From Rhodoferax sp. TS-BS-61-7 (GTDB lineage Bacteria > Pseudomonadota > Gammaproteobacteria > Burkholderiales > Burkholderiaceae_C): a stretch of DNA of 64,000 bases. The stretch is taken from NCBI RefSeq assembly GCF_002943465.1, contig NZ_PTQY01000003.1, positions 529,501 through 593,500 of the forward strand, read 5' to 3'. Made by a program: the position numbers and the translations under genes. Under the pieces are notes generated by a model. It saw nothing but the letters and a program-made list of their open reading frames with translations. It had not been told where the DNA came from and did no database searches. Shown in pieces: positions 1-8,165 of this stretch. Numbering within the stretch: position 1 is the stretch's first letter; every line of letters begins with the position of its first letter.

Positions 1-184
1 CTTGCATATGGGCACCCAGAGGTTTCCACGGCGCCAACAAGGCGTTGGCCTCCACAACCAGCGACTGGAACTGTTGGGCCTGGAGCGCCATGTCGTCGAC
101 CGCGCCGTCTTTCAGCGCCAACGACAAAAGACCCAGCTGCGACTCAAGCGCACTGAGCGTGGTTTTCAGGGTAGGTTGTGACAT
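1..184 (-). CDS. flgN: flagellar export chaperone FlgN (3' part outside window)
   Basis: The first 61 codons of a minus-strand gene whose end lies beyond base 1. The protein starts MSQPTLKTTLSALESQLGLL and is helical and Leu/Gln-rich, as expected for FlgN, the cytoplasmic chaperone of the hook-filament junction proteins FlgK and FlgL. The call rests mainly on position: it follows flgM by 39 bases in the same direction, the usual flgM-flgN order. A GAGGT ribosome-binding site lies just upstream of the ATG at 184. It should share the sigma-28 promoter of flgM. FlgN diverges fast, so sequence alone would not settle it. Confidence 0.8.
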   Translation of the reverse strand, partial: MSQPTLKTTLSALESQLGLLSLALKDGAVDDMALQAQQFQSLVVEANALLAPWKPLGAHMQ

Positions 185-223
185 ATCAGGTACCTCGCAC
201 TTCAATGAGTGCGCAGGCCCTGT

Positions 224-556
224 TTACCGCGCGGAGCGGTTCAGCATTTCCTGCGCGTTGGACAACAATTTGTCGGCAATGGCTTCGGCGTTGACCACGT
301 AGGTGCCATCCTGGATGGAGGCTTTCACGCTGGCCACTTTCTGGGTGTCGATGTCTGCCGACTCGCTGCGCTCGGTTTTCTCCAGCGAACGGGCCAACGT
401 GGAAACGGTCACGGCCACGCCCGCAGCGCGAGTGCTTTGTGTCGCTTTGCTGGTAGCAGCAGTGCTCGCATTGGCGTTTTGGGCTGCTTTTTGGGCGGCA
501 CCAGACACCGTGGGCGACACGGAAGCGGGGATTTCTGGGGGTTGACCTATTTTCAT
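224..556 (-). CDS. flgM: anti-sigma-28 factor FlgM
   Basis: 110-residue protein. The C-terminal third carries the FlgM signature (V-x-x-x-I-x-x-G-x-Y-x-V-x-x-x-x-I-A-x-x-L-L), here VKASIQDGTYVV followed by AIADKLL. FlgM binds FliA (sigma-28) and blocks late flagellar transcription until it is exported through the finished hook. The N-terminal half is Ala/Ser/Thr-rich and probably disordered, as is usual. I start it at the ATG at 556, because GGAG lies six bases upstream; an upstream TTG at 568 would overlap that ribosome site. A perfect sigma-28 promoter precedes it, so FlgM is under its own target sigma factor. Confidence 0.95.
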   Translation of the reverse strand: MKIGQPPEIPASVSPTVSGAAQKAAQNANASTAATSKATQSTRAAGVAVTVSTLARSLEKTERSESADIDTQKVASVKASIQDGTYVVNAEAIADKLLSNAQEMLNRSAR

Positions 557-598
557 CGCGTTCTCCAAAACTACGGTAGGCGTAGCCTCGTACAGTAG

Positions 599-625
599 TT
601 ATCGGCCGCATCATGACTGACTTTA
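599..625 (-). promoter_or_regulatory. sigma-28 (FliA) promoter for flgMN
   Basis: On the minus strand the sequence reads TAAA, then exactly 15 bases, then GCCGATAA. This is an exact match to the FliA consensus TAAA-N15-GCCGATAA. The -10 element ends 43 bases before the flgM ATG, a normal leader length. It implies class-3 expression of flgM and flgN. Confidence 0.93.
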
Positions 626-650
626 GGGTTTTTTGCACAAATAAAGCCGC

Positions 651-1388
651 TTAAAGCTCAATTTTTACTGTGCGTACGTCCAGTACCACGCCCGATGCAA
701 CGCGTCCGTTTTCCATCCGTACGCGGGCCAACTGACCCACAACGCCGGCTGACAGGGCTTGGGCCTGGCTGCTGACCTGAAAACCAGGCCCCTGCGCCAG
801 CACCCGCACAGAGGCCCCGGCCTGAAATACCTGCGCCGGTTTGACCATCCCCTGCCGAAGGGTTTGACCGGTACTGAGCAAGCGGGACGCCGTTTGCCCC
901 ACCCACAACGTGCGATCAGCCAACACCGGACTGGCGTCTTCAGCCCAGTCCACCTCGGACTCCATCACGTCCGCCTCTGTCACCATCGCACCCGCAGCGA
1001 CATGGCCACGCATGACCCAGGCTTTTCCGGTCGCCTTGACCACCAGGGGTAAGGTAATGTTCCAGCGCGTCACCCCGTCCACACAACGCAGGCCCACACG
1101 GCTACGCCCCCACAAGCGGCTCCCTGCTGGCAAATGTGGCTCGATGTTGCCGCACACCGCCAAGCGCAAGCGGCTGTCCAGCGGCCCGACTTCGGCCTGC
1201 ATGCGCAGATTCGCGCCAGGAGGCTGCGACTTCTGCACCGCCTCATTCACCCAGCGCTGAGCCTCAAGCCGCAAGGCCTCCAGACCTGCATCCTGCGCCT
1301 GCGCCCAAGGCAACCCGGCACAGGCCAGCGCAAACACACCCAAACCACGCGCAAAGGCATGGTGTTTGAGCACAGAAAAAAGCGGCAT
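651..1388 (-). CDS. flgA: flagellar P-ring assembly chaperone FlgA
   Basis: 245 residues. A signal peptide (hydrophobic run GLGVFALACAGLPWAQAQ) sends it to the periplasm, where FlgA helps FlgI assemble into the P ring. The C-terminal half is the SAF domain, with segments MRGHVAAGAMVTEADV and LSTGQTLRQGMV and a final VARVRMENGR-like beta segment. The ATG at 1388 is chosen because CTGGAG lies six bases upstream and it places the signal peptide at the N terminus; an extension to 1445 has neither feature. It is divergent from flgB and precedes flgMN in the same direction. Confidence 0.93.
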   Translation of the reverse strand: MPLFSVLKHHAFARGLGVFALACAGLPWAQAQDAGLEALRLEAQRWVNEAVQKSQPPGANLRMQAEVGPLDSRLRLAVCGNIEPHLPAGSRLWGRSRVGLRCVDGVTRWNITLPLVVKATGKAWVMRGHVAAGAMVTEADVMESEVDWAEDASPVLADRTLWVGQTASRLLSTGQTLRQGMVKPAQVFQAGASVRVLAQGPGFQVSSQAQALSAGVVGQLARVRMENGRVASGVVLDVRTVKIEL

Positions 1389-1607
1389 GGTGAACTCCAG
1401 AGTGGAACCTGTGTGCCGCCCCGCAATACGACGGGGGCGGGACAACTCAGGCCATCACTATAGGTAGCAACACCCAACACGAGGGCTGCAAATATGCCCC
1501 ATTCACCCCGCTATTCCACGTCTAAAAAATTCAAGCTTTTCCCATAATTGCCGCACGCCCCAAGCCCTACACCCGTAGTGCAAGGACGCTCTTCGCTGAG
1601 GTATGCC
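1389..1607. promoter_or_regulatory. divergent flgA / flgB control region
   Basis: This 219-base AT-richer spacer separates the flgA start from the flgB start and must hold promoters for flgA and for the long flgB-L operon. I see no perfect sigma-28 site. The closest match on the plus strand, TAAA at about 1523 with TCCCATAA downstream, is spaced by 13 rather than 15 bases. GAGGT at 1598 is the flgB ribosome site. Confidence 0.5.
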
Positions 1608-2051
1608 ATGTTTGCCAATCTGACCAACGCCCTGGACTTTCAATCGAAAGCTTTGGTGCTGCGCGCCGAACGCCAGCGGGTGATTGCCAGCAACATTGCC
1701 AACGCCGACACGCCCGGCTACACCGGACGCGACATCAATTTCAAACAAGCCATGGGCCAGGCCCTGGGCGATTCCGGCATGACACTGGCACCCAGCACCA
1801 GCCAAAGCATGACTTCTGCGGGAACCACCCACACCCGCCACATTCCATTGCCCAGCAGCGCAGCAGACAGCTCCGGCGGCAGCGGCAAGCTCGACTACAC
1901 CGTGCAGACCCAACCTGCCATGGATGGCAACAGTGTGGACCTGGACCGCGAGCGGGCCAGTTTTGTTGACAACTCGGTGCGCTACGAAGCCACCCTTCGC
2001 TTTATTAACGGCTCTTCCCGGACGATCTTGAGCGCCATCCAGGGGCAATGA
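1608..2051 (+). CDS. flgB: flagellar proximal rod protein FlgB
   Basis: 147 residues. The N terminus contains the rod/hook signature VIASNIANADTPGYTGRDI, and the C terminus ends in an amphipathic helix (RYEATLRFINGSSRTIL) that packs in the rod. FlgB forms the proximal part of the periplasmic rod next to FliE. It is the first gene of the plus-strand flg operon. The ATG at 1608 follows GAGGT; longer reading upstream is not rod-like. flgC starts 28 bases downstream. Confidence 0.96.
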   Translation: MFANLTNALDFQSKALVLRAERQRVIASNIANADTPGYTGRDINFKQAMGQALGDSGMTLAPSTSQSMTSAGTTHTRHIPLPSSAADSSGGSGKLDYTVQTQPAMDGNSVDLDRERASFVDNSVRYEATLRFINGSSRTILSAIQGQ

Positions 2052-2079
2052 AGCGACCACCTGATCCACGAGGCCCATC

Positions 2080-2484
2080 ATGTCCATGTTTTCTATCTTC
2101 AATGTGTCTGGCAGCGCGGTCAGCGCGCAATCCCAGCGTCTGAACGTCGTCGCCAGCAACCTGGCCAACGCAGACGCGGTGGCAGGGCCCGATGGGCAAG
2201 CCTACAAAAGCCGCCAGGTTATTTTTGAAACCGTTCCCATGGAATCCCCGGCGTCCTCGGGCGTCAAGGTCAGCTCCATCAAAGAGAGCAACGAGCCCTT
2301 CAAACGCGTGCACAACCCCATGCACCCCGCAGCGGACGCGGAGGGTTACATCACCCAATCCAACGTGAACCCGGTAGAAGAAATGGTCAACATGATCTCT
2401 GCCTCCCGCTCTTACCAAAACAATGTGGAAGTCATGAACACAGCCAAGACGCTGCTGCTCAAGACCCTGCAAATGGGTCAATAA
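2080..2484 (+). CDS. flgC: flagellar proximal rod protein FlgC
   Basis: 134 residues, the normal size. It carries the N-terminal rod motif LNVVASNLANADAVAGPDG, the central YKSRQVIFE, and the C-terminal EEMVNMISASRSYQNNVEVMN helix typical of axial proteins. It builds the rod with FlgB, FlgF and FlgG. It sits in the conserved flgBCD order, with flgD 14 bases downstream. Confidence 0.96.
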   Translation: MSMFSIFNVSGSAVSAQSQRLNVVASNLANADAVAGPDGQAYKSRQVIFETVPMESPASSGVKVSSIKESNEPFKRVHNPMHPAADAEGYITQSNVNPVEEMVNMISASRSYQNNVEVMNTAKTLLLKTLQMGQ

Positions 2485-2498
2485 ACCAGGAGACCACC

Positions 2499-3152
2499 AT
2501 GGTTACCAGCGTCAGCTCCTCCACCGATGTCAACGCACTGGTCAACACCAGCAGCACCAGCAAACAAACCGACGCGGCAGCCCAGCAAGACCGCTTCCTG
2601 AAACTTCTGGTGGCCCAGCTGAACAACCAGGACCCCATGAACCCCATGGACAACGCCCAGATGACCAGCCAGATGGCGCAGATCAACACGGTCTCGGGCA
2701 TCCAGCAGCTCAACGACACCATGAAGAGCATGTCCACCCAGTTCAGCGCCATGCAGGTGCTGCAGGGCGCATCGCTGGTGGGCAAAGGCGTGCTGATCGA
2801 GTCCAACACCCTCACCATCAAGGATGGTGTGGCAGCGGGTGCGGTAGACCTGGCCACCAAGGCGGACAAGGTGACCGTGCAAGTGTTGTCCCCTGGCGGG
2901 CAGGTGCTCGACAAGTTCGAACTGGGCGCCCAAGACGCTGGCATGCATGGTTTCCGGTGGGATGCATCCACCTACCAAGGCACGGGCGCCCCCACCTTCA
3001 AGGTCACGGCCACACTCAAGGGCGTCGCCGTCACCAACACGGCGCTGGCCCATGACACGGTAGTGGCCGTCGGGTCCAGCAACGGCAACATGACGCTGGA
3101 ACTGGCAGGCCGCAACGCCGTGGCCTACACCGACGTCAAGTCGATTCTGTAA
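2499..3152 (+). CDS. flgD: flagellar hook-capping protein FlgD
   Basis: 217 residues. The N-terminal FlgD signature is clear: DRFLKLLVAQLNNQDPMNPM followed by a Gln/Met-rich stretch ending QINTVSGIQQL. The second half (LSPGGQVLDKFELGAQDAGMHG) is the FlgD Ig/tudor-like region. FlgD caps the growing hook and lets FlgE polymerise. It lies between flgC and flgE with short spacers, and AGGAG precedes the ATG. Confidence 0.96.
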   Translation: MVTSVSSSTDVNALVNTSSTSKQTDAAAQQDRFLKLLVAQLNNQDPMNPMDNAQMTSQMAQINTVSGIQQLNDTMKSMSTQFSAMQVLQGASLVGKGVLIESNTLTIKDGVAAGAVDLATKADKVTVQVLSPGGQVLDKFELGAQDAGMHGFRWDASTYQGTGAPTFKVTATLKGVAVTNTALAHDTVVAVGSSNGNMTLELAGRNAVAYTDVKSIL

Positions 3153-3183
3153 CTCTCACCAACCGCACCCCAGAGGAAACACC

Positions 3184-4584
3184 ATGAGCTTTCAAACAGG
3201 TCTCTCCGGCTTGAACGCCTCCAGCAAAAGTCTGGACGTGATTGGCAACAACATCGCCAACGCCAACACTGTCGGCATGAAATCGTCCCGCGCCGAGTTC
3301 GCCGACCTGGTGGCGTCATCGCTGGGTGCCGCCGGTGGCGCCTCCAAAGGTGCGGGCATCGGCGTGTCGGTGGCCACCATTGCACAGCAGTTCTCACAAG
3401 GCAACATCAACATCACCGGAAACAGCCTGGATGTCGCCATCAACGGCGGTGGCTTCTTCCAGGTCACCATGCCCGACGGATCGACCGCTTTCACCCGCGA
3501 TGGCCAGTTCAAGCTGGACCGCGATGGCAACATCCTCACCAACACCGGCGCCAACGTGATGGGCTACCCCACCGACTTGCTGGGCAACGCCACCAGCGTG
3601 ACCCCGCAAATCATCTCTATTCCCACAGGGGCGCCGATTCCAGCCCAGGTCACCACCGAAATCACCGCAGAATTCAATCTGGATGCCCGTGCACGTGTCG
3701 CAGCAAGCGTCACGCCGCCCACACCCATCAGCACCTACGGCACCTCCCTCACCGCCTTTGACTCCCAAGGTGTGGAAGTCCCAGTGAGCCTGTACTTTGT
3801 CAAAACCGGACCGGACCTGACCGCCAACCCCGCCGTCGCTACCGATACCTGGGAGGTCTTTGACTCCACCACCCTGGCGGCAGGCACAGCGGCCTTGGCT
3901 ACCAACGCCGCCACCTACGCCACGCACAACGCCAACACCACCTGGAACACCGCCAACCCTGGCCCGGACCAACGGGCCACGTTTGCCGCAGCAGGTACCG
4001 GCATCTATGCCGCCAACCCCCAGTTGGCAACAGTAGCCGCAGGCAGCCTTTTCCAGATGACATTCGATGTCAACGGCGGCCTGGTTACCCCCGCCGCACC
4101 GCAGACATTGACACTGACCTCGCCCAACGTGGCGATCGGCCCCTTCAACGCCACGCTGGACCTGAGCGGCGCCACGCAATACGGCACGGCCTTCACCGTG
4201 TCCAACCTGACGCAAGATGGCTATACCGCTGGCGAACTGACCGGTATCAGCATCGATCCCTCGGGCGTCATCATGACCCGCTACTCCAACGGTGAAAGCC
4301 AGGCTCAGGGCAAGATTGCACTGGCCGACTTCCGCAACGTGCAAGGCCTGACCCCTACCGGCGGTGGCAACTGGGTGGAGACTTTTGCCTCCGGACAACC
4401 CGTGCTGGGTGAGCCCGGCATCGGCAAGTTTGGCGAGCTGCGCGCTGGCGCGCTAGAAGACTCCAACGTCGACCTGACCGCCGAACTGGTCAACATGATG
4501 ACCGCCCAGCGCAACTACCAGGCCAACGCCCAGACCATCAAGACGCAGGACCAGATCATGTCGACCCTGGTCAACCTGCGCTAA
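3184..4584 (+). CDS. flgE: flagellar hook protein FlgE
   Basis: 466 residues. The N-terminal axial motif is SGLNASSKSLDVIGNNIANA; the Flg_bbr-type middle has GGGFFQVTMPDGSTAFTRDG; the C-terminal helix includes ELVNMMTAQRNYQANAQTIK. FlgE forms the hook. The central surface-exposed region (about residues 210-300) is Ala/Thr/Asn-rich and low in complexity, the part that varies between species. AGAGGA precedes the ATG. Confidence 0.96.
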   Translation: MSFQTGLSGLNASSKSLDVIGNNIANANTVGMKSSRAEFADLVASSLGAAGGASKGAGIGVSVATIAQQFSQGNINITGNSLDVAINGGGFFQVTMPDGSTAFTRDGQFKLDRDGNILTNTGANVMGYPTDLLGNATSVTPQIISIPTGAPIPAQVTTEITAEFNLDARARVAASVTPPTPISTYGTSLTAFDSQGVEVPVSLYFVKTGPDLTANPAVATDTWEVFDSTTLAAGTAALATNAATYATHNANTTWNTANPGPDQRATFAAAGTGIYAANPQLATVAAGSLFQMTFDVNGGLVTPAAPQTLTLTSPNVAIGPFNATLDLSGATQYGTAFTVSNLTQDGYTAGELTGISIDPSGVIMTRYSNGESQAQGKIALADFRNVQGLTPTGGGNWVETFASGQPVLGEPGIGKFGELRAGALEDSNVDLTAELVNMMTAQRNYQANAQTIKTQDQIMSTLVNLR

Positions 4585-4600
4585 CCGGAGCTAACGCACC

Positions 4601-5341
4601 ATGGACCGTTTGATCTACACGGCGATGACGGGAGCCAATGCGGCTGCGAACCGCCAGGCGGTCCTGTCCAACAACCTGGCCAATGTCTCCACCAACGGTT
4701 TTCGGGCCCAGCTGGCCACCTACCGCGCCGTTCCATTGCGTGGAGAGGGGGCCACCACACGGGTTTTCGCCCTGGAAGCATCGGCCGGGCACTCCACCAA
4801 ACCCGGCCCCGCCATGCGCACCGACCGCGCCCTCGATGCCATGGCTTTGGGAGACGCCTGGTTCTCGGTGCAAGGCCTGGACGGCAACGAGGCTTACACC
4901 CGCAACGGCCACTTTGAAGTGAATCCCGAAGGTGTGCTGACCACGGGCAACGGACTGCAAGTGCTCTCCAGTGACGGCTCCGCGATTACCGTCCCGGCAG
5001 GGGCCGATGTGAGCATAAGCCCAGACGGCAATATCAGCGCCAAGATTGGCAACCAACCCGCCAACAGCGTGGGCCGCCTCAAACTTGTGGTGCCTACGGC
5101 CGAAGACCCGCTCAAACGCGGGGACGATGGCCTGTTTCGCGCCTTGTCCGGTGAACCACTCAACACCGAAGACACCGCGCGCGTACACCCCGGCATGCTG
5201 GAAGGGTCCAACGTCAACGCCATCGAAGCCATGGTGGGCATGATCCAGACCGCCCGCCAGTTCGAAGCACAAATGCGCCTGATGCAAACCGCCGAATCTA
5301 ACGACCGCGCAGCCGGCCAACTGCTGAGCCTGCAAGGCTAA
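4601..5341 (+). CDS. flgF: flagellar rod protein FlgF
   Basis: 246 residues. It begins MDRLIYTAMTGANAAANRQA with the following [17 protein letters not shown] motif, typical of FlgF. The C terminus NAIEAMVGMIQTARQFEAQM is the conserved axial helix. FlgF is a minor rod component at the FlgG junction. It lies 16 bases after flgE. The 98-base gap to flgG carries two GC-rich hairpins, listed separately. Confidence 0.95.
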   Translation: MDRLIYTAMTGANAAANRQAVLSNNLANVSTNGFRAQLATYRAVPLRGEGATTRVFALEASAGHSTKPGPAMRTDRALDAMALGDAWFSVQGLDGNEAYTRNGHFEVNPEGVLTTGNGLQVLSSDGSAITVPAGADVSISPDGNISAKIGNQPANSVGRLKLVVPTAEDPLKRGDDGLFRALSGEPLNTEDTARVHPGMLEGSNVNAIEAMVGMIQTARQFEAQMRLMQTAESNDRAAGQLLSLQG

Positions 5342-5386
5342 ACCACCAGGAAAAGCTGTGAACCCCCGCGCTCATTCACATTCGCT

Positions 5387-5418
5387 GCCCCCCAAGGGGG
5401 CGCATGCCTCCTTTGAGG
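5387..5418. repeat. two adjacent GC-rich hairpins between flgF and flgG
   Basis: The first hairpin has six-base arms GCCCCC/GGGGGC (5387-5392 and 5396-5401) around a CAA loop. The second has GCCTC/GAGGC arms a few bases on, around a CTTT loop. There is no T tract, so these do not look like a terminator. They lie inside the operon just upstream of the flgG ribosome site and may be an RNA processing or pausing structure, or a dispersed intergenic repeat. Confidence 0.55.
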
Positions 5419-5439
5419 CGGCTCTACAGGAGACATAAC

Positions 5440-6222
5440 ATGATCAACTCGCTCTGGATCTCCAAAACCGGCATGGAAGCCCAGCAAATGCAGCTGGATG
5501 TCATTTCCAACAACCTGGCCAACGTGTCCACCAACGGTTTCAAAAAATCGCACGCGGTGTTTGAAGACCTGATGTACCAAAACCTGCGCCAGGTTGGCAC
5601 CGCCGTGAATGAACAGGCGGTCCTTCCCACCGGCCTCCAAATCGGTCTGGGCGTACGCACGGTCGCCACCAGCCGCTCCTTCTCGCAGGGCAATCTGCAG
5701 CAGTCCAGCAACAACCTGGATGTCGCCATCCAGGGCAACGGCTTCTTCCAGGTCACCATGTCCGACGGCACCGTGGGCTACACCCGCGATGGCGCCTTCC
5801 AGCTCGACAACCAGGGCCGCCTGGTCACCTCGGGCGGGCTGCCCGTGCTCAACGGCATCACCGTACCGGCCAATGCCACCAGCCTGGCCATTGCGCAAAA
5901 CGGTGAAGTCACCGTTCAGGTCCCCGGCAACACGGCGCCCCAACCTGTGGGCACCATCACCCTGGCCAGCTTCATCAACCCTGCCGGCCTGGAGCCCAAG
6001 GGCCAAAACCTGTATGCCGAAAGCGTCGCCTCGGGCCAGCCCAATGCCGGCAATGCTGGCGAGAACGGTCTGGGCGGCCTGATGCAAGGCTTTGTGGAAA
6101 CGTCTAACGTGAACGTGGTGCAGGAACTGGTCACCATGATCCAGACGCAACGCGCCTACGAAATGAACTCCAAGGCCATCCAGACCTCTGACCAGATGCT
6201 GCAGAAGCTCGGCCAGCTCTAA
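5440..6222 (+). CDS. flgG: flagellar distal rod protein FlgG
   Basis: 260 residues, the exact typical size. It starts [16 protein letters not shown] and continues [19 protein letters not shown]; the middle has [20 protein letters not shown]; it ends [20 protein letters not shown]. It forms the distal rod. I use the ATG at 5440 behind ACAGGAG; the reading frame stays open upstream through the hairpin region but that part is not FlgG-like. Confidence 0.97.
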   Translation: MINSLWISKTGMEAQQMQLDVISNNLANVSTNGFKKSHAVFEDLMYQNLRQVGTAVNEQAVLPTGLQIGLGVRTVATSRSFSQGNLQQSSNNLDVAIQGNGFFQVTMSDGTVGYTRDGAFQLDNQGRLVTSGGLPVLNGITVPANATSLAIAQNGEVTVQVPGNTAPQPVGTITLASFINPAGLEPKGQNLYAESVASGQPNAGNAGENGLGGLMQGFVETSNVNVVQELVTMIQTQRAYEMNSKAIQTSDQMLQKLGQL

Positions 6223-6238
6223 CCCTGCGAGTTAAGCC

Positions 6239-6955
6239 ATGACCCACACGCCCCAGGCCTGCACCGCGCTGCGTTCGCTGCGCACCACGGCCGTGACCGC
6301 CGCCGTTGTGCTACTGACCACCGCCTGCCAGCAACTGCCGCAAAAAGTCACCGTGGACTTTGCCGAACCCCGTGTCGCGGCAGCCCCTGCCACCACACAA
6401 GTCGCAGCGCGGCCCAACACTGGCAGCCTGTACCAAACCGTGGCGTACCGCCCGGCCTTTGAAGACCGCCGGGCACGCCAGGTGGGTGACACCGTCACCA
6501 TCCAGATTGTGGAAAACGTAACCGCCAGCCAGAAGTCCACCTCCACCGTCAACCGCAACACCTCGGTCGATGGTGCCGTCACGGCACTGCCGTTCAACGA
6601 CCTCTCCGGGCTCGCCAAATTCAACGTCGGGGCGACCACCAACAACAACTTCTCGGGCAAGGGTGGCACGGAGAGTGCCAACACCTTCGCTGGCTCCATC
6701 ACCGCCACCGTGGTGGAACTGCTGCCCAACGGCCACATGGTGGTCACCGGTGAGAAGCAGATCGGTGTGAACCAGAACGTGGACGTGCTGCGCTTCTCCG
6801 GCACAGTGGACCCGCGCATGGTGCAACCCGGCAGCGTGATCAGCTCCACCCAAGTGGCCAATGTGCGCGTTGAATCGCGGGGTCGCGGCGCCCAGGGCGA
6901 AGCCCAGACAGTTGGCTGGTTATCCCGGTTCTTTTTAAACGTTAGCCCCTTCTAA
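6239..6955 (+). CDS. flgH: flagellar L-ring lipoprotein FlgH
   Basis: 238 residues. The N terminus is a lipoprotein signal with lipobox LTTAC followed by QQLP. The FlgH core is clear: YRPAFEDRRARQVGDTVTIQIVE, then NGHMVVTGEKQIGVNQN, and the end VGWLSRFFLNVSPF. FlgH forms the outer-membrane L ring around the distal rod. It lies 16 bases after flgG. Confidence 0.95.
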   Translation: MTHTPQACTALRSLRTTAVTAAVVLLTTACQQLPQKVTVDFAEPRVAAAPATTQVAARPNTGSLYQTVAYRPAFEDRRARQVGDTVTIQIVENVTASQKSTSTVNRNTSVDGAVTALPFNDLSGLAKFNVGATTNNNFSGKGGTESANTFAGSITATVVELLPNGHMVVTGEKQIGVNQNVDVLRFSGTVDPRMVQPGSVISSTQVANVRVESRGRGAQGEAQTVGWLSRFFLNVSPF

Positions 6956-6978
6956 AGATCTCCAGAATAGTGCCGAGG

Positions 6979-7011
6979 GGTAACAGGTCCAGTCGGACCG
7001 TCCCCGTTACC
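6979..7011 (+). other. nested hairpin between flgH and flgI
   Basis: The outer arms are GGTAAC (6979-6984) and GTTACC (7006-7011); the inner arms are GGTCC (6986-6990) and GGACC (6995-6999) around AGTC. No T run follows, so this is not an intrinsic terminator. It lies just before the flgI start and could tune translation or RNA stability. Function is inferred only. Confidence 0.5.
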
Positions 7012-7021
7012 GACTCTGCAC

Positions 7022-8164
7022 ATGAAACACTGGAACCCAACAGCAATCACCTCCGGCCGCCGCTGGCTGGGCGGTCTGTGTGTGGCGCTTGTCGTGGCAG
7101 GCAGCGGGCCGGCCATGGCCACGCGCATAAAAGAAGTCGCCTCCATCGAGGGCGTGCGCAGCAACCAGCTCACCGGCTTTGGGCTGGTGGTGGGCCTGGA
7201 CGGCACGGGTGACCAGACCACCCAGATGCCCTACACCACCCAGGGCCTCAAAAACTACATGGAGCAACTGGGCCTCACGCTCACCGCAGCGTCCCAAGCC
7301 CAGCTACAGATGAAAAACGTGGCTGCCGTGCTGGTCACTGCCCAACTCCCCGCCTTTGCGCGCCCAGGTCAGATGCTGGACATCAACGTCTCGTCGCTCG
7401 GCAACTCCAAATCCCTCAAGGGCGGCACCCTGATTGCCACCCCCCTCAAGGGCGCAGACGGTGAGGTATACGCCCTGGCCCAGGGCAACCTGATCGTGGC
7501 CGGTGCCGGTGCCGCCGCGGGCGGCAGCAAGGTGCAAGTCAACCACCTCAGCGCGGGCCGCATTCCGGACGGAGCCCAGGTGGAACGCAGCGTCCCCACC
7601 GCCCTGCAAGAGGGCCCCACCATCAACCTGAGCCTGAGCGCCTCGGACTTTCAGACCGCCCGCAAAGTGGCCCAGTCCATCAACAACCGCTTTGGCAACA
7701 GCATTGCCCAAGCGCTGGACGGCCGCACCGTACAGGTCAAAGCGCCCACCAGCCCGAATGAGCGTGTGAATTTCATTGCCGAGATGGAAGAACTCACCGT
7801 GGAAAACTCGATCGCCGCGGCCAAGGTCATCATCAACTCCCGCACCGGCTCCATCGTGATGAACCAGGCCGTCACCCTGGGCCCCTGCGCGGTGGCGCAC
7901 GGCAACCTGTCCATCAGCGTGTCCTCCACCCCGGTCATCAGCCAGCCCAATGCCTTGTCGGGCGGGCAAACCGTGGTCGGAGAAAAGGCCAACATCGACA
8001 TCAAGCAGGAAGCTGGCAAGCTGATCCAGCTACCCGCAGCCACACAGCTCACCGACGTAGTGAAGGCCCTCAACTCACTGGGCGCCACACCACAAGACCT
8101 GCTGGCCATTCTGCAAGCGATCAAGTCGGCCGGTGCGCTGAACGCGGAGCTGGAGGTCATCTGA
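7022..8164 (+). CDS. flgI: flagellar P-ring protein FlgI
   Basis: 380 residues. It has a signal peptide (GLCVALVVAGSGPAMA, cleavage near residue 33), then the strongly conserved mature start RIKEVASIEGVRSNQLTGFG and LVVGLDGTGDQT. The C terminus includes QLTDVVKALNSLGATPQDLL, diagnostic for FlgI. It forms the periplasmic P ring with help from FlgA. The next gene, flgJ, begins one base after its stop, so the two are likely translationally coupled. Confidence 0.97.
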   Translation: MKHWNPTAITSGRRWLGGLCVALVVAGSGPAMATRIKEVASIEGVRSNQLTGFGLVVGLDGTGDQTTQMPYTTQGLKNYMEQLGLTLTAASQAQLQMKNVAAVLVTAQLPAFARPGQMLDINVSSLGNSKSLKGGTLIATPLKGADGEVYALAQGNLIVAGAGAAAGGSKVQVNHLSAGRIPDGAQVERSVPTALQEGPTINLSLSASDFQTARKVAQSINNRFGNSIAQALDGRTVQVKAPTSPNERVNFIAEMEELTVENSIAAAKVIINSRTGSIVMNQAVTLGPCAVAHGNLSISVSSTPVISQPNALSGGQTVVGEKANIDIKQEAGKLIQLPAATQLTDVVKALNSLGATPQDLLAILQAIKSAGALNAELEVI

Positions 8165-8165
8165 C

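Noticed and set aside
1522..1546. Possible sigma-28 promoter before flgB (TAAA with TCCCATAA).
   Set aside because: The spacer is 13 rather than 15 bases and two positions of the -10 element differ; the exact site before flgM shows what a real one looks like here.
5387..5418. Intrinsic terminator splitting the flg operon.
   Set aside because: The hairpins lack a following T run on either strand, and the genes continue in the same direction.
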